Assembly (NCBI RefSeq): GCF_000308815.1
Contig: NZ_BAFX01000141.1
Location: forward strand, 1-64,000
Reading direction: 5' to 3'
Length of the DNA stretch: 64,000 nt
Source: Nocardia concava NBRC 100430
Lineage (GTDB): Bacteria > Actinomycetota > Actinomycetes > Mycobacteriales > Mycobacteriaceae
This document shows positions 43,631 to 53,756 of this stretch, piece after piece. The notes beneath the pieces are model-generated. The model was not told the DNA's origin. It did not search any database and worked only from the letters and a program-made list of their open reading frames with translations. The position numbers were made by a program, and so were the translations under genes. The first letter of the stretch is position 1. The number at the start of each line of letters is the position of its first letter.

Positions 43631-45022
43631 GTGGCAATCAATGGGGATCGCCGGAAGCGAAGGCGGCTGCTCGCGGCCGCGCTGGCTACGGCACTGACGG
43701 CCGCTTCGGCCGTACTGTTGGGGGGTGCCACCGCGGGAACCGCTGCCGCGCAACCACTCCCGCTGAATGTGGATCCGTTCTATCAAGCGCCGGACGGGTT
43801 CGAATCCGCCGATCCGGGCACGATCCTGCGCTCCCGCGAAGTGCAGCTGGCCGTGCTCACCGTGCTGCCGGTGCACATCCGGTCCTGGCAGTTGCTCTAC
43901 CGCACCACCGACCTGTTCGGGCAGCCGACGGTCGCGGCCACCACGGTGGCGATTCCGGAGGGGGCCAACACTTCTCACGGTCGCCCGCTGGTGTCACACC
44001 AGTTCTTCTACGACAGCACTGCGCCCGCCTGCGCACCCTCGTACGTGCTGCAGCAGGGCGGCGGACTGCCCGCGCTGGAGGGCATCCACTCGACAGTCGA
44101 GTACCTGGAGCTCGCGGCCTCGATCAGCCAGGGTTACGCCATCAACGTTCCCGACTACGAGGGCCTGAACGGGCACCTCGCGGTCGCCAAGGAACCCGGC
44201 TACATGATTCTCGACAGCGTCCGCGCGGCCGAGAGCTTCCAGCCGCTGGGCCTCGACGGCACGAATACGCCTGTCGCACTGTGGGGTTACTCCGGCGGCG
44301 GCATGGGCAGCGGCTGGGCCGCGGAGATGCAGCCGAGCTACGCGCCGGAGCTGAACATCAAGGGCATCGCCATGGGCGCGCCCGTCTCGGATGTCGAATC
44401 CCTGCTGCACGTCAACGGTTCCATGTTCGCGAGCCTGATCGGCGTGGGCATCGCCTCGCTGCGCAACGCCTACCCGAAGTTCGCGGAGACCACCGAGAAG
44501 TACCTGACCCCCGAGGGCCGCGCGATCATGGATCGCACCGCCAACCAGTGCCTGGTGCGCAATGTGCTGAACCTGATGTTCACCGACTACCAGCGCATGA
44601 TGACCATCCCGATCGCGGACTATCTGGCGCTGCCGGAGATTCGCGAGGTCTTCGATTCGACTGTGCTGGGCGGCAATCCGCCGACCGCGCCGACCATGGT
44701 CTATCAGGGCGTGCTCGACGAGGCGGTGCCGTGGTTCACCAACGATCGCATGGTGCAGCGCTGGTGTGACGGCGGAACGTCGGTCTATTACAAGCGCGAT
44801 CACCTCAGCGAGCACCTGACGCTGACGACGCTCGGCATGGCCGACGCCTTCAACTGGATCAAGTCCCGGCTCGCACCGGGCGCGGGCGATCCGGTCGGCT
44901 GCAAGACCGACGACGTGATCACCATGCTCGGCAGCGTCGATGCACTGGCGACCCAGGTGGAAATCGAGCTCAACGCCGCCTTCGGCGCGCTCGGCTGGCC
45001 CATCGGCCCGCAGGAGCGGTAA
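43631..45022 (+). CDS. secreted lipase (LIP family)
   Basis: A 463-residue secreted hydrolase. The signal peptide is basic (NGDRRKRRRLLAAALATALT) with a cleavage site near AQP (residue 40). The mature part is an alpha/beta-hydrolase of the secretory lipase family: the nucleophile elbow is WGYSGGGMG near residue 218, the Asp region is QGVLDEAVPW near 360, and the His region DHLSEHLTL near 395. Cysteines CAPS, CLVR, WCDG and CKTD may form disulphides. Start GTG at 43631 is preceded by AGGAAGGGA. It diverges from a TetR gene. The substrate is probably triglyceride or ester lipid. Confidence 0.9.
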   Translation: MAINGDRRKRRRLLAAALATALTAASAVLLGGATAGTAAAQPLPLNVDPFYQAPDGFESADPGTILRSREVQLAVLTVLPVHIRSWQLLYRTTDLFGQPTVAATTVAIPEGANTSHGRPLVSHQFFYDSTAPACAPSYVLQQGGGLPALEGIHSTVEYLELAASISQGYAINVPDYEGLNGHLAVAKEPGYMILDSVRAAESFQPLGLDGTNTPVALWGYSGGGMGSGWAAEMQPSYAPELNIKGIAMGAPVSDVESLLHVNGSMFASLIGVGIASLRNAYPKFAETTEKYLTPEGRAIMDRTANQCLVRNVLNLMFTDYQRMMTIPIADYLALPEIREVFDSTVLGGNPPTAPTMVYQGVLDEAVPWFTNDRMVQRWCDGGTSVYYKRDHLSEHLTLTTLGMADAFNWIKSRLAPGAGDPVGCKTDDVITMLGSVDALATQVEIELNAAFGALGWPIGPQER

Positions 45023-45046
45023 GAGCCGACTCGTATATTTTTCCGT

Positions 45047-45087
45047 GGCCGGTCCATACCCTTGCCATCGCCGGGTATGGTCGGCTC
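45047..45087 (+). terminator. hairpin after the lipase gene
   Basis: GGCCGGTCCATACCC at 45047-45061 pairs with GGGTATGGTCGGCTC at 45073-45087 around an 11-base loop, with a small mismatch. It ends 18 bases before the TPP riboswitch and probably ends lipase transcripts. GAGCCGAC (45023-45030) could pair with the same right arm. Confidence 0.55.
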
Positions 45088-45104
45088 GGAAAAGTACGTA
45101 TTGC

Positions 45105-45192
45105 CAACGGGGGCTCGCACCAGCGGGCTGAGAGGACGGCTAGTGGGCCGTCGACCGTATGAACCTGACCGGGTAATGCCGGCGTAGGGAGG
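45105..45192 (+). promoter_or_regulatory. TPP riboswitch (THI element) of thiC
   Basis: The conserved THI-box parts are present in order: CGGGCTGAGAGG near 45123, a variable P3 hairpin (ACGGCTAGTGGGCCGT), then ACCTGACCGGGTAATGCCGG and CGTAGGGA ending at 45190. It lies directly before thiC, and its 3' end holds the GGGAGG ribosome site, so thiamine pyrophosphate binding should hide the site and block translation. Confidence 0.95.
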
Positions 45193-45198
45193 ATTCAA

Positions 45199-46860
<1,662 letters not shown>

Positions 46861-46869
46861 TCGGTGGCC

Positions 46870-46915
46870 GGTGACCTGCTGACATGATGCCGGTATGGCA
46901 TCACAGCAGGTCACC
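46870..46915 (+). promoter_or_regulatory. long hairpin enclosing the MFS start codon
   Basis: GGTGACCTGCTG, ACA bulge, TGATGCC, loop GGTAT, GGCATCA, CAGCAGGTCACC. The stem is 19 bp, perfect apart from one 3-base bulge. It begins nine bases after the thiC stop, and the ATG of the MFS gene at 46895 sits in the loop and upper stem. It may end thiC transcripts and also hide the MFS start on read-through RNA. No T-run follows. Confidence 0.6.
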
Positions 46916-48325
46916 GCGCTGTCCGAGCGGCGGCGGGCGGTCGTTCTGGGGACCTGTTGCGCCGCAACGCTGATGGGGAACCTGGACAGCACCGCGCTGA
47001 ATGTGGCGTTGCCGTCGATCGGGCGGGAGCTGCGGGCCACGGTGTCGGGGACGCAGTGGACGATCGACGCCTACACCGTGACCATCGCCTGTCTGCTGAT
47101 GGCCGCGGGATCGCTGGGGGATCGGGTCGGGCGACGCCGGCTGTTCCAGGTGGGGCTGGTCGTTTTCGCGTTGGGGTCGCTGGCGTGCAGTCTCGCGCCG
47201 TCGCTGGGGTGGCTCGTCGGCTTCCGGGTCTTGCAGGCCGTCGGCGGGGCGCTGCTGGTGCCGCTGGCCCTGTCGATCCTGCAGAACGTCTTTCCGAAAC
47301 CGGCGGAAAAGGCTCGGGCACTGGGGGTTTGGTCCGCTACCACCGGGATCAGTATGGCCATCGGGCCGGTGGTCGGGGGTCTGCTGGTGGATTCGGTGGG
47401 GTGGCGGGGCGTGTTCTGGATCAATCTGCCGATCGCGGTTGCGGCCGTCGCGCTGACCGCGTTGTTCGTCCCGGAATCGAAATCGGAGACGCCGCGGCGG
47501 GTCGATCTGGTCGGGCAGCTACTGATGATCGGGCTGCTCGGCATGCTGGTCTTCGCGATCATCGAAGGGCCGCACCGGGGTTGGCTCTCACCACTGCCGA
47601 TCGGCTGCTTCCTGGGCGCGGCCGCGTGCCTGATCCTCTTGCCGCGCTATGAACTCCGGCATCCGGAGCCGCTGATCGATGTGCGCGCGTTCCGGTCGCC
47701 GCCGTTCTCCGGCGCGGTCATCATCGCCATCTGTTCCTACGCGGTGCTGGGCGGATTCCTGTTCCTCAACACCTTCTATCTACAGGCGGTGCGCGGCGCC
47801 CGGCCCGCCGTCGCGGGTTTCGAACTGCTGCCCATGGCCGCGGCCATGATGGTGGCCGGGCTGCTGGGCGGGCGGGCCGTGGCGCGTTTCGGGGTCCGGC
47901 CCGCGCTCGCGAGCGGCGCGGGCCTGGCCATCGCGGGCTGCGTGCTGCTCGCCTTCACCTTCGACAGCGGTGGCGACGCCACCCTGTACCTCGGGTACGC
48001 GCTGGTCGGGGCGGGTGTCGGCGCGTCGAATCCGGCGGTCACCGATATCGCGGTCTCCGGATTGCCGCGCAAGGAATCCGGGGTCGCCTCGGCCATCGCC
48101 TCCACCTCGCGGCAGATCGGGCAGTCGCTCGGGGTGGCGGTGATCGGCACGATTCTCGCCGTGCCCGCCGGAGCGCTGACCACGGCGACGGGATTCCATA
48201 CCCCGGCCGTGGTCAGCTGGGTGACGCTGACGGCGTTCGCGGTGGTCGCGTTGATCGCGGCCCTGATCACCACCGATGCCCGCAGCCGAAAGAAGGCGCG
48301 CGAGGTCCTGGCGGCATTGACCTGA
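46895..48325 (+). CDS. MFS transporter, DHA2-type exporter
   Basis: A 476-residue, 14-helix major facilitator of the EmrB/QacA drug-exporter type. Helix 1 has GTCCAATLMGNLDSTALNVALPSIG, with the Asp typical of this family; motif A is GSLGDRVGRRRLFQVG near residue 70; motif C is WSATTGISMAIGPVVGG near 147; and VASAIASTSRQIGQSLGVAVIGT near 400. The ATG at 46895 is the only sensible start, yet it has no ribosome site and is inside a 19-bp stem. The gene may therefore be leaderless from its own promoter. It follows thiC by 34 bases, but a thiamine-related cargo is only a guess. Confidence 0.9.
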   Translation: MASQQVTALSERRRAVVLGTCCAATLMGNLDSTALNVALPSIGRELRATVSGTQWTIDAYTVTIACLLMAAGSLGDRVGRRRLFQVGLVVFALGSLACSLAPSLGWLVGFRVLQAVGGALLVPLALSILQNVFPKPAEKARALGVWSATTGISMAIGPVVGGLLVDSVGWRGVFWINLPIAVAAVALTALFVPESKSETPRRVDLVGQLLMIGLLGMLVFAIIEGPHRGWLSPLPIGCFLGAAACLILLPRYELRHPEPLIDVRAFRSPPFSGAVIIAICSYAVLGGFLFLNTFYLQAVRGARPAVAGFELLPMAAAMMVAGLLGGRAVARFGVRPALASGAGLAIAGCVLLAFTFDSGGDATLYLGYALVGAGVGASNPAVTDIAVSGLPRKESGVASAIASTSRQIGQSLGVAVIGTILAVPAGALTTATGFHTPAVVSWVTLTAFAVVALIAALITTDARSRKKAREVLAALT

Positions 48326-48328
48326 GGA

Positions 48329-48733
48329 TCAGGGGCGGTTCGAGATCTGCTGGACCGCCCAGCTGTTGCCATCCGGGTCGTCGAAGAAGATGAAGCCCGC
48401 GTTGTTCAGCGGGTCGCCCTCGGTGACCGGGCCGGGCAGAATCTGGATGTCGCTGACGGCGACACCGCGCTCGACCAGTTCGGCGTGGGCGCGCTTCAGA
48501 TCGTTGACGACCAGCTGCAGGCCCTTGAGGTAGCCGGGCTCCATTTTCGGGACCGCGCCCTCGCCGATGACGATCGAGCAGCCGGAGCCCGGCGGGGTGA
48601 GCTGGCAGATTCGGATGCCGTCGGCGGGGCTGGTGTCGTGATCGACGTGGAAGCCGAGCTTGTTGCTGTAGAAGTCCTTGGCGCGGTCGACGTCGGTCAC
48701 GGGGACGATGACCACTTCGAGAGTCCAGTTCAT
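48329..48733 (-). CDS. VOC (glyoxalase/bleomycin-resistance) family protein
   Basis: A 134-residue vicinal-oxygen-chelate protein with the two beta-alpha-beta-beta-beta units of the family: WTLEVVIVPVTDVDRAKDFYSNKLGFHVD at the start, ICQLTPPGSGCSIVIGEG in the middle, and GFIFFDDPDGNSWAVQQ at the end. Its role may be metal-dependent isomerase, dioxygenase or binding protein; sequence does not decide. AGGATTCC before the ATG at 48733 is the ribosome site. It converges on the MFS gene three bases away. Confidence 0.87.
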   Translation of the reverse strand: MNWTLEVVIVPVTDVDRAKDFYSNKLGFHVDHDTSPADGIRICQLTPPGSGCSIVIGEGAVPKMEPGYLKGLQLVVNDLKRAHAELVERGVAVSDIQILPGPVTEGDPLNNAGFIFFDDPDGNSWAVQQISNRP

Positions 48734-48800
48734 GACGGAATCCTTCCGATTAGGGGTGTTCCTCCGGAAGTCGGAGCGGGGCGGCGGAATTCATCATGGT

Positions 48801-49799
48801 TCAGGGTGCGGGAACCAAAGTGTTCTCCGAGCGCCTTCCAGCGAGGTAGTCCTCCACATTGCCGACGGTGGTGTCGATGATCTGGCCGACCGCGGTGGAG
48901 GTGAAGTAGGCCTGGTGCGAGGTGACCACCACGTTGGGGATGGTCATCAACCGGGCCAGGGTGTCGTCGGCGACGCCGGTCACCGAACGGTCGAAGAAGA
49001 ACAGGCCCGTCTCCTCTTCGTAGACGTCCAGCCCGACTCCGCCGAGCTTGCCGGTCCGCAGCGTCTCCACCAGAGCGTTGGCGTCCACCAGCCCACCGCG
49101 ACTGCTATTGATCAGCAGCGCACCGGGTTTCATGCGCTCGAGCGCTTCCGCATCGATCAGATGATGGGTGGCGGGCAGTAGCGGTACGTGCAGCGAGACG
49201 ACATCGGATTCCGCGAGCAGGGTCTCCAGGTCGACGTACTTCATCCCCAATTCATCACGGCAGCAAGCATTCTCGGCCACGTCCCAGCCCAGCAGCCGGG
49301 TCCCGAAACCGTGCGCGATGCGGGAGAAACACTCCCCGATCTTGCCGGTGCCGATCACACCGATGGTCATGCCATGGATATCCCGGCCCATCAAACCGTC
49401 CAGGCGGAAATCGAATTCACGAGTGCGATGCGCGGCCCGGATGATCCGCCGATTCACCGCCAGCGCCAGCGTCCAAGCGAATTCCGCGACCGCGTACGGC
49501 GAGTAATAGGACACTCGCGCAACCGTCAGCCCCAGTTCGGCCGCCACCTCGAGATCGATATTGTTGAAACCCGTTGAGCGCTGCGCGATCATGCGCGTCC
49601 CACCCGCGGCCAGGATCCGCAGCACCTCCCCATCCAGCTGAGCATTGACACTGGTGCTCACGATCTCGTGCCCAGCCGCCAATGGCGCGGTGTTCCGATT
49701 CAGGAACTCCTCCATCAACCGAATCTCATGCCGCCCCTCGAACGCGGCCCGGAGCAGCGGTTTCTCATCGGCCTGCACGCCATAGACGAGGATCTCCAT
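48801..49799 (-). CDS. D-isomer 2-hydroxyacid dehydrogenase (LdhA-like)
   Basis: A 332-residue NAD-dependent D-2-hydroxyacid dehydrogenase, closest in pattern to fermentative D-lactate dehydrogenases. The NAD motif is GVIGTGKIGECFSRI near residue 148. The catalytic Arg is in NSSRGGLVD near 234, the Glu in DVYEEETGLFF near 260, and the His in VTSHQAYFT near 296. The N-terminal IAQRSTGFNNIDLEVAAELGLTVARV is typical. The YSPYAVAEFAW block is complete. No operon partner; it is 67 bases from the VOC gene on the same strand. Confidence 0.9.
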   Translation of the reverse strand: MEILVYGVQADEKPLLRAAFEGRHEIRLMEEFLNRNTAPLAAGHEIVSTSVNAQLDGEVLRILAAGGTRMIAQRSTGFNNIDLEVAAELGLTVARVSYYSPYAVAEFAWTLALAVNRRIIRAAHRTREFDFRLDGLMGRDIHGMTIGVIGTGKIGECFSRIAHGFGTRLLGWDVAENACCRDELGMKYVDLETLLAESDVVSLHVPLLPATHHLIDAEALERMKPGALLINSSRGGLVDANALVETLRTGKLGGVGLDVYEEETGLFFFDRSVTGVADDTLARLMTIPNVVVTSHQAYFTSTAVGQIIDTTVGNVEDYLAGRRSENTLVPAP

Positions 49800-49856
49800 G
49801 CCGATACGCTATCGCCGCAGGACAATCGTCCCGCGAATCAGGGTGCAACGATCCGG

Positions 49857-50507
49857 TCACTTGGCCCGGGGCTGCCAGCGGCCCGCGAACTCGCCCGGCT
49901 CCGGGGGCGGGCCCGGGAGTTCTCCGTCGGCGGCCAGACCGTCGATGAGTAGCGCCAGGACGCGGCGGCGGAGTTGGGTGGTGCGGATGAGGTCAGGGAG
50001 GGAGACGGCGGCGCAGGATTCGAGGATGAGGCCGAAGTCGGCGACGGTGACGCCGAGGCGGAGACGACCGGATTCCTGTGCGCGGCGGAGGATTTCGTTG
50101 TTCAGGTCGGATGAGCGGTGGACCTCGGGGAGGATCGATTCATCCGGCGTGAAGGTGCCCGCGAGATGGACGACCAGGGAGTGGACGTCCGCGTCGACCA
50201 CTCGGCGCAGGAAGTCGACGAGTGCGGTCCAGCCGTCGGAATTCGCCAGGGCCGCTTCGGCTTCCACGTTGTAGCGGTGCAGGCCGTCGTAGCAGAGGGT
50301 GCGCAGCAGCTCCTCCTTGCTCGGGTAGCGGCGGTAGAGGGCGCTGATGCCGACGCCGGCGCGCTCGGCGACCGCGGAGATCGGGGCCTTGGGATCGGCG
50401 AGGAAGACCTCGCGGGCGGCTGCGAGGATGACCTCGTCGTTGCGGGCGGCCTGCGCCTTGCGACCGGGCAGGGCGCGCTGAGCTGCGGGTTCGACTGTCT
50501 TCGGCAT
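49857..50507 (-). CDS. TetR-family transcriptional regulator
   Basis: A 216-residue regulator. The HTH (residues 22-70) reads NDEVILAAAREVFLADPKAP, then ISAVAERAGVGISALYRRYPSKEEL. The C-terminal domain (SETR-type, AcrR-like) is helical and ends in a proline-rich tail (LPGPPPEPGEFAGRW). I start at MPKTVEPAAQRALPGRK (50507); the frame is open upstream through the operators. It diverges from the epoxide hydrolase gene, and two operator palindromes lie between the two starts, so it probably represses itself and that gene. Confidence 0.87.
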   Translation of the reverse strand: MPKTVEPAAQRALPGRKAQAARNDEVILAAAREVFLADPKAPISAVAERAGVGISALYRRYPSKEELLRTLCYDGLHRYNVEAEAALANSDGWTALVDFLRRVVDADVHSLVVHLAGTFTPDESILPEVHRSSDLNNEILRRAQESGRLRLGVTVADFGLILESCAAVSLPDLIRTTQLRRRVLALLIDGLAADGELPGPPPEPGEFAGRWQPRAK

Positions 50508-50525
50508 GAGTTCAGAATACCACTT

Positions 50526-50543
50526 GAACGGAATGGTCCGTTC
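50526..50543. promoter_or_regulatory. TetR operator 1 (epoxide hydrolase/TetR gap)
   Basis: GAACGGA-ATGG-TCCGTTC, a perfect 7-bp inverted repeat. It shares the AACGGA / TCCGTT half-site with operator 2 at 50556-50576 and lies 19 bases before the TetR ATG. Confidence 0.75.
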
Positions 50544-50555
50544 CGCTATTCTTGA

Positions 50556-50576
50556 AACGGAACGAAGCATTCCGTT
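50556..50576. promoter_or_regulatory. TetR operator 2 (epoxide hydrolase/TetR gap)
   Basis: AACGGAA-CGAAGCA-TTCCGTT, a perfect 7-bp inverted repeat ending 14 bases before the epoxide hydrolase ATG. Centres of the two operators are 31-32 bases apart, three helical turns. Confidence 0.75.
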
Positions 50577-50590
50577 CCAACAAGGAGAGA

Positions 50591-51751
50591 ATGATGAACG
50601 CCCAGCCCACCACCGCAGCCATCCGTCCCTTCCGCATCGATGTCCCCCAGGCCCAGCTCGATGATCTGAACGAGCGGCTGCGCAAGGCGCTGTGGCCGAA
50701 CGAGCTGCCGGTCGTGGGCGACGCGTACGGCGTCACCAAGGACCGCGTCCAGGCGCTCGCGCAGTACTGGCTGGAGGAGTTCGATTGGCGGGCACTGGAA
50801 TCCGAGCTCAACGCCTACCCGCAGTTCACCACCGAGATCGAGGGTGAGGACATCCACTTCCTGCACGTGCGCTCGCCGCGCGAGGATGCCGTCCCGGCCA
50901 TCCTGACCCACGGCTGGCCGGGCTCGATCCTGGAGTACCTGAAGGTCATCGAGCCGCTCACCAACCCCGAGGACGCCTCGGCCCCGGCCTTCCACCTGGT
51001 CATCCCGTCGCTGCCCGGCTTCGGCTTCTCCGGCCCGACCCGCTCGACCGGCTGGGGCACCCGCCGCACCGCTCGCGCCTGGGTGGAACTGATGGACCGG
51101 CTCGGCTACGCGCGCTACGCCGCGATCGGCAATGACGCCGGCTCGATGGTGGTGCCGGAGATGGCCCGCATCGCCCCGGATCGGCTGCTGGGAGCCCATG
51201 TGACGCAGCTGTTCTCGTTCCCGTCGGGCGATCCGGCCGAGATGGCGGACCTGTCCGAGGAGGACATGGCGGCGCTGGGCCACCTGCAGTGGTTCATGGA
51301 CAACAAGTTCGCCTTCAACACCCTGCACAGCCAGCAGCCGCAGACCCTGGCCTTCGCGATCTCGGATTCGCCGATCGGCCTGCTGGGCTGGAACTCTCAG
51401 CTCATGGGCGAGAGCCTGGACGCCGAGTTCATCGTCGGCAATACCGCGATCTACTGGCTGACCGGCACCGCCGCCTCGTCGATCCGCTTCTACTGGGAGG
51501 ACGCCCACGACACCGAGCGCACCCCGGGCCCGACCACCGTGCCGCTGGGGCTGGCCATGTTCAAGGGTGACTTCCAGTCGATCCGCCGGTTCGCCGATCG
51601 GGATCACAAGAACATCGTGAGCTGGCACGCCTACGACGTGCGGTCGATGCACTCCGAGAGCGCCAATGACGCCGCCGGGCACTACGCCGCGTACGAGGCG
51701 CCCGAGGTGCTGGTGAACGATATCCGCGAATTCTTCGCCCCGCTGCGCTGA
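50591..51751 (+). CDS. epoxide hydrolase (EHN, microsomal type)
   Basis: A 386-residue alpha/beta-hydrolase with the N-terminal EHN domain of microsomal-type epoxide hydrolases (residues 10-110: IRPFRIDVPQAQLDDLNERL). The oxyanion block is THGWPGSILEYLKVI near 112, the nucleophile Asp is in AIGNDAGSMVVPE near 178, and the C-terminal ASSIRFYWEDAH near 300 is typical. A start at 50591 (MMNAQPTTAA) follows AAGGAG; a second ATG is at 50594. The upstream frame runs through the operators and is not coding. It diverges from a TetR gene, its likely repressor, and is followed by a strong terminator. Confidence 0.88.
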   Translation: MMNAQPTTAAIRPFRIDVPQAQLDDLNERLRKALWPNELPVVGDAYGVTKDRVQALAQYWLEEFDWRALESELNAYPQFTTEIEGEDIHFLHVRSPREDAVPAILTHGWPGSILEYLKVIEPLTNPEDASAPAFHLVIPSLPGFGFSGPTRSTGWGTRRTARAWVELMDRLGYARYAAIGNDAGSMVVPEMARIAPDRLLGAHVTQLFSFPSGDPAEMADLSEEDMAALGHLQWFMDNKFAFNTLHSQQPQTLAFAISDSPIGLLGWNSQLMGESLDAEFIVGNTAIYWLTGTAASSIRFYWEDAHDTERTPGPTTVPLGLAMFKGDFQSIRRFADRDHKNIVSWHAYDVRSMHSESANDAAGHYAAYEAPEVLVNDIREFFAPLR

Positions 51752-51760
51752 TTCACCGCC

Positions 51761-51793
51761 TGTGGCCCGCATCCCGCCCGGATGCGGGCCACA
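51761..51793 (+). terminator. terminator of the epoxide hydrolase gene
   Basis: A perfect 14-bp inverted repeat (TGTGGCCCGCATCC and its complement) around a CGCCC loop, ten bases after the stop. Confidence 0.82.
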
Positions 51794-51906
51794 CGCATGC
51801 CTGGACCCTCCCGCATGTTCGCGAGACGCCGGGCGATGTTCCGCGAGCGCCTCCGTTGATGTACTGAATTCACCTTCGCAACAACGAAAAACACGAGGTG
51901 AGACAC

Positions 51907-52530
51907 ATGAAGGTCGCAATTTTCGGAGCCACCGGGACCGTCGGTCGCCAGGTCGTCGCACGGGCCCTCGCGGCCGGGCACGAGGTCACCGCACTGACCC
52001 GCGACGCCGCCCATCTGACCGTCACCGACAAGCGGCTGCACGTCGTGGTCGGGGACGTTCTCGATCCCGCCGCGGTGGAGCGCGCAGTCATCGGCCAAGA
52101 CGCGGTCATCATCACGCTCGGCGCGGGCCGCAAGGGCATCGTCCGCGCCGAGGGCACCCGCCGGATCATCGAGGCCATGGAGCGGACCGGCGTCAAGCGC
52201 CTGATCTGCCAGTCCTCGCTCGGTGTCGGCGACAGCCGCGGCAATCTCAACTTCGTCTGGAAATACATCATGTTCGGCATGCTGCTGCGCCAGGCCTACG
52301 CCGACCACGTGGTGCAGGAGCAGTACGTCCGGGCCAGCGATCTGGACTGGACCATCGTGCGCCCCAGCGCCTTCACCGACGGACCCGCCACCGGGACCTA
52401 CCGGCGCGGCTTCCCCGCCACGGAACCCGGTCTGTCCCTGAAGATCTCGCGCGCCGACATCGCCGACTTCCTGGTGGAGCAGCTCACCGACGACACCTAC
52501 CTGCGCCGCACGCCCGGCATCTCCAATTGA
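51907..52530 (+). CDS. NAD(P)H-binding atypical SDR
   Basis: A 207-residue NAD(P)-binding protein of the NmrA/BVR-B-like atypical SDR group. The cofactor motif is IFGATGTVGRQVV at residue 5, followed by VVGDVLDPAAVERAV near 48 and WTIVRPSAFTDGPATG near 153. I start at MKVAIFGATG (51907), with GAGGTGAG seven bases upstream; a GTG/ATG three codons earlier is less likely. It is short and lacks a typical YxxxK pair, so it may be a redox sensor or a small-molecule reductase. Confidence 0.83.
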   Translation: MKVAIFGATGTVGRQVVARALAAGHEVTALTRDAAHLTVTDKRLHVVVGDVLDPAAVERAVIGQDAVIITLGAGRKGIVRAEGTRRIIEAMERTGVKRLICQSSLGVGDSRGNLNFVWKYIMFGMLLRQAYADHVVQEQYVRASDLDWTIVRPSAFTDGPATGTYRRGFPATEPGLSLKISRADIADFLVEQLTDDTYLRRTPGISN

Positions 52531-52536
52531 GCCGGA

Positions 52537-53685
52537 CTACGCGTGTTCGTGCATACCGCCCCAGGCCGGGAAGGGATCCGGGTACCGCAGCCACGCCTGC
52601 GGCCCGGCTTCCACCTCGGCGTCGGTGAGCAGCGCGGAGTTCAGCAGATCGCGGACGTGCGGCCGATCCAGTTTGATGCCGATGAAGACGATCTCCTGGC
52701 CGGGCCGCATGTCCAGGGCGTCCCAGTACGCGCCCGCCTCGAAGGTGAGATTCGGGCCGGCCTGGGACCAGATGGCGGCCAGGCCGGGGCGGCTCGCGAG
52801 CCAGAAGAAACCCTTGCTGCGCAAGAGCCTTTGGAGTTGCGCCAGGGCGGATTCGAGGCGCTCGGGATGGAAGGGGCGATCGGCGGTGAAGGTGAGGCTG
52901 CTGATGCCGTATTCCTCGGTTTCGGGGGTGTGGCCGCCCGCCAATTCCTCGTCCCAGCCGTCGAATTGGGCCGCGAGGTCCGGGTTGTAGAGGCCGGTGT
53001 CGAGGACGTCGGCCAGGCCCACGACGCCGTGGGCCGAATGCACGATTCGGGCAGTCGGATTCAGCCGCCGAATCGTGGCCTCCACTGTCCCGAGGGCATT
53101 CGCGCTGACCAGGTCGGTCTTGTTGAGCACCAGGACATTCGCGAACTCCACCTGATCGACCAGCAGATCGGCGATGGTGCGCGCATCCCCTTCTCCCGCT
53201 TGCAGATTCCGTTCCGCCAAGGCTTGTCCCTTCACCACCTCGGCGAGGAAGGTCGAGCAGTCGACCACCGTCACCATGGTGTCCAGCCGCGCCAGCTCGC
53301 CCAGCCGGAAGCCGTCCTCGAACTCCCACTCGAAGGTGGCCGCCACCGGCATGGGTTCGGAGATGCCGGTGGATTCGATGACCAGCGAATCGAATCGGCC
53401 CTCGCGCGCCAGCTTCCCCACCGATTCGATGAGGTCCTCGCGCAGCGTGCAGCAGATGCAGCCGTTGGTGAGCTCGACCAGCTTCTCCTCGGTCCGGTCC
53501 AGGTGTCCCTGACCCGCGACCAGGGCGGCGTCGATGTTCACCTCGCTCATGTCGTTCACGATGACCGCCACCCGGCGGCCGTCCCGGTTGGCCAGGATGT
53601 GGTTGAGCAGGGTGGTCTTCCCGGCGCCGAGGAAGCCGGATAACACGGTCACGGGCAGCGGGTTCTGAATGGGCTCCGGAGTCAT
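52537..53685 (-). CDS. COG0523 (CobW/ZNG-type) GTP-binding metallochaperone
   Basis: A 382-residue G3E GTPase. Walker A is GFLGAGKTT near residue 18, the metal-binding CxCC is NGCICCTLRED near 74, the switch block is ESTGISEP near 100, and the specificity motif is NKTD near 195. The C-terminal CobW_C domain is residues 255-382. Family members move zinc or other metals into target enzymes. I start at MTPEPIQNPLP (53685); an ATG at 53709 lies inside the operator-like palindrome. That Zur-type box implies expression under zinc shortage, and hence a zinc-saving role. Confidence 0.88.
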   Translation of the reverse strand: MTPEPIQNPLPVTVLSGFLGAGKTTLLNHILANRDGRRVAVIVNDMSEVNIDAALVAGQGHLDRTEEKLVELTNGCICCTLREDLIESVGKLAREGRFDSLVIESTGISEPMPVAATFEWEFEDGFRLGELARLDTMVTVVDCSTFLAEVVKGQALAERNLQAGEGDARTIADLLVDQVEFANVLVLNKTDLVSANALGTVEATIRRLNPTARIVHSAHGVVGLADVLDTGLYNPDLAAQFDGWDEELAGGHTPETEEYGISSLTFTADRPFHPERLESALAQLQRLLRSKGFFWLASRPGLAAIWSQAGPNLTFEAGAYWDALDMRPGQEIVFIGIKLDRPHVRDLLNSALLTDAEVEAGPQAWLRYPDPFPAWGGMHEHA

Positions 53686-53691
53686 ACGGTT

Positions 53692-53710
53692 AATGATAAC
53701 GGTTTTCATT
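53692..53710. promoter_or_regulatory. Zur-type operator between COG0523 gene and thiD
   Basis: AATGATAACGGTTTTCATT, a 19-bp palindrome with one T:T mismatch pair, containing a 7-1-7 Zur-like core TGATAAC-G-GTTTTCA. It lies seven bases before the COG0523 ATG and 47 bases before thiD. Confidence 0.7.
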
Positions 53711-53756
53711 TAGGGTGGCTATCGGGGCCCGATTCGTCCCCACTAGGGTCTGTGAC

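Noticed and set aside
53685..53709. ATG at 53709 as the COG0523 start
   Set aside because: It lies inside the Zur-like palindrome, would add eight residues unlike the family, and has no ribosome site.
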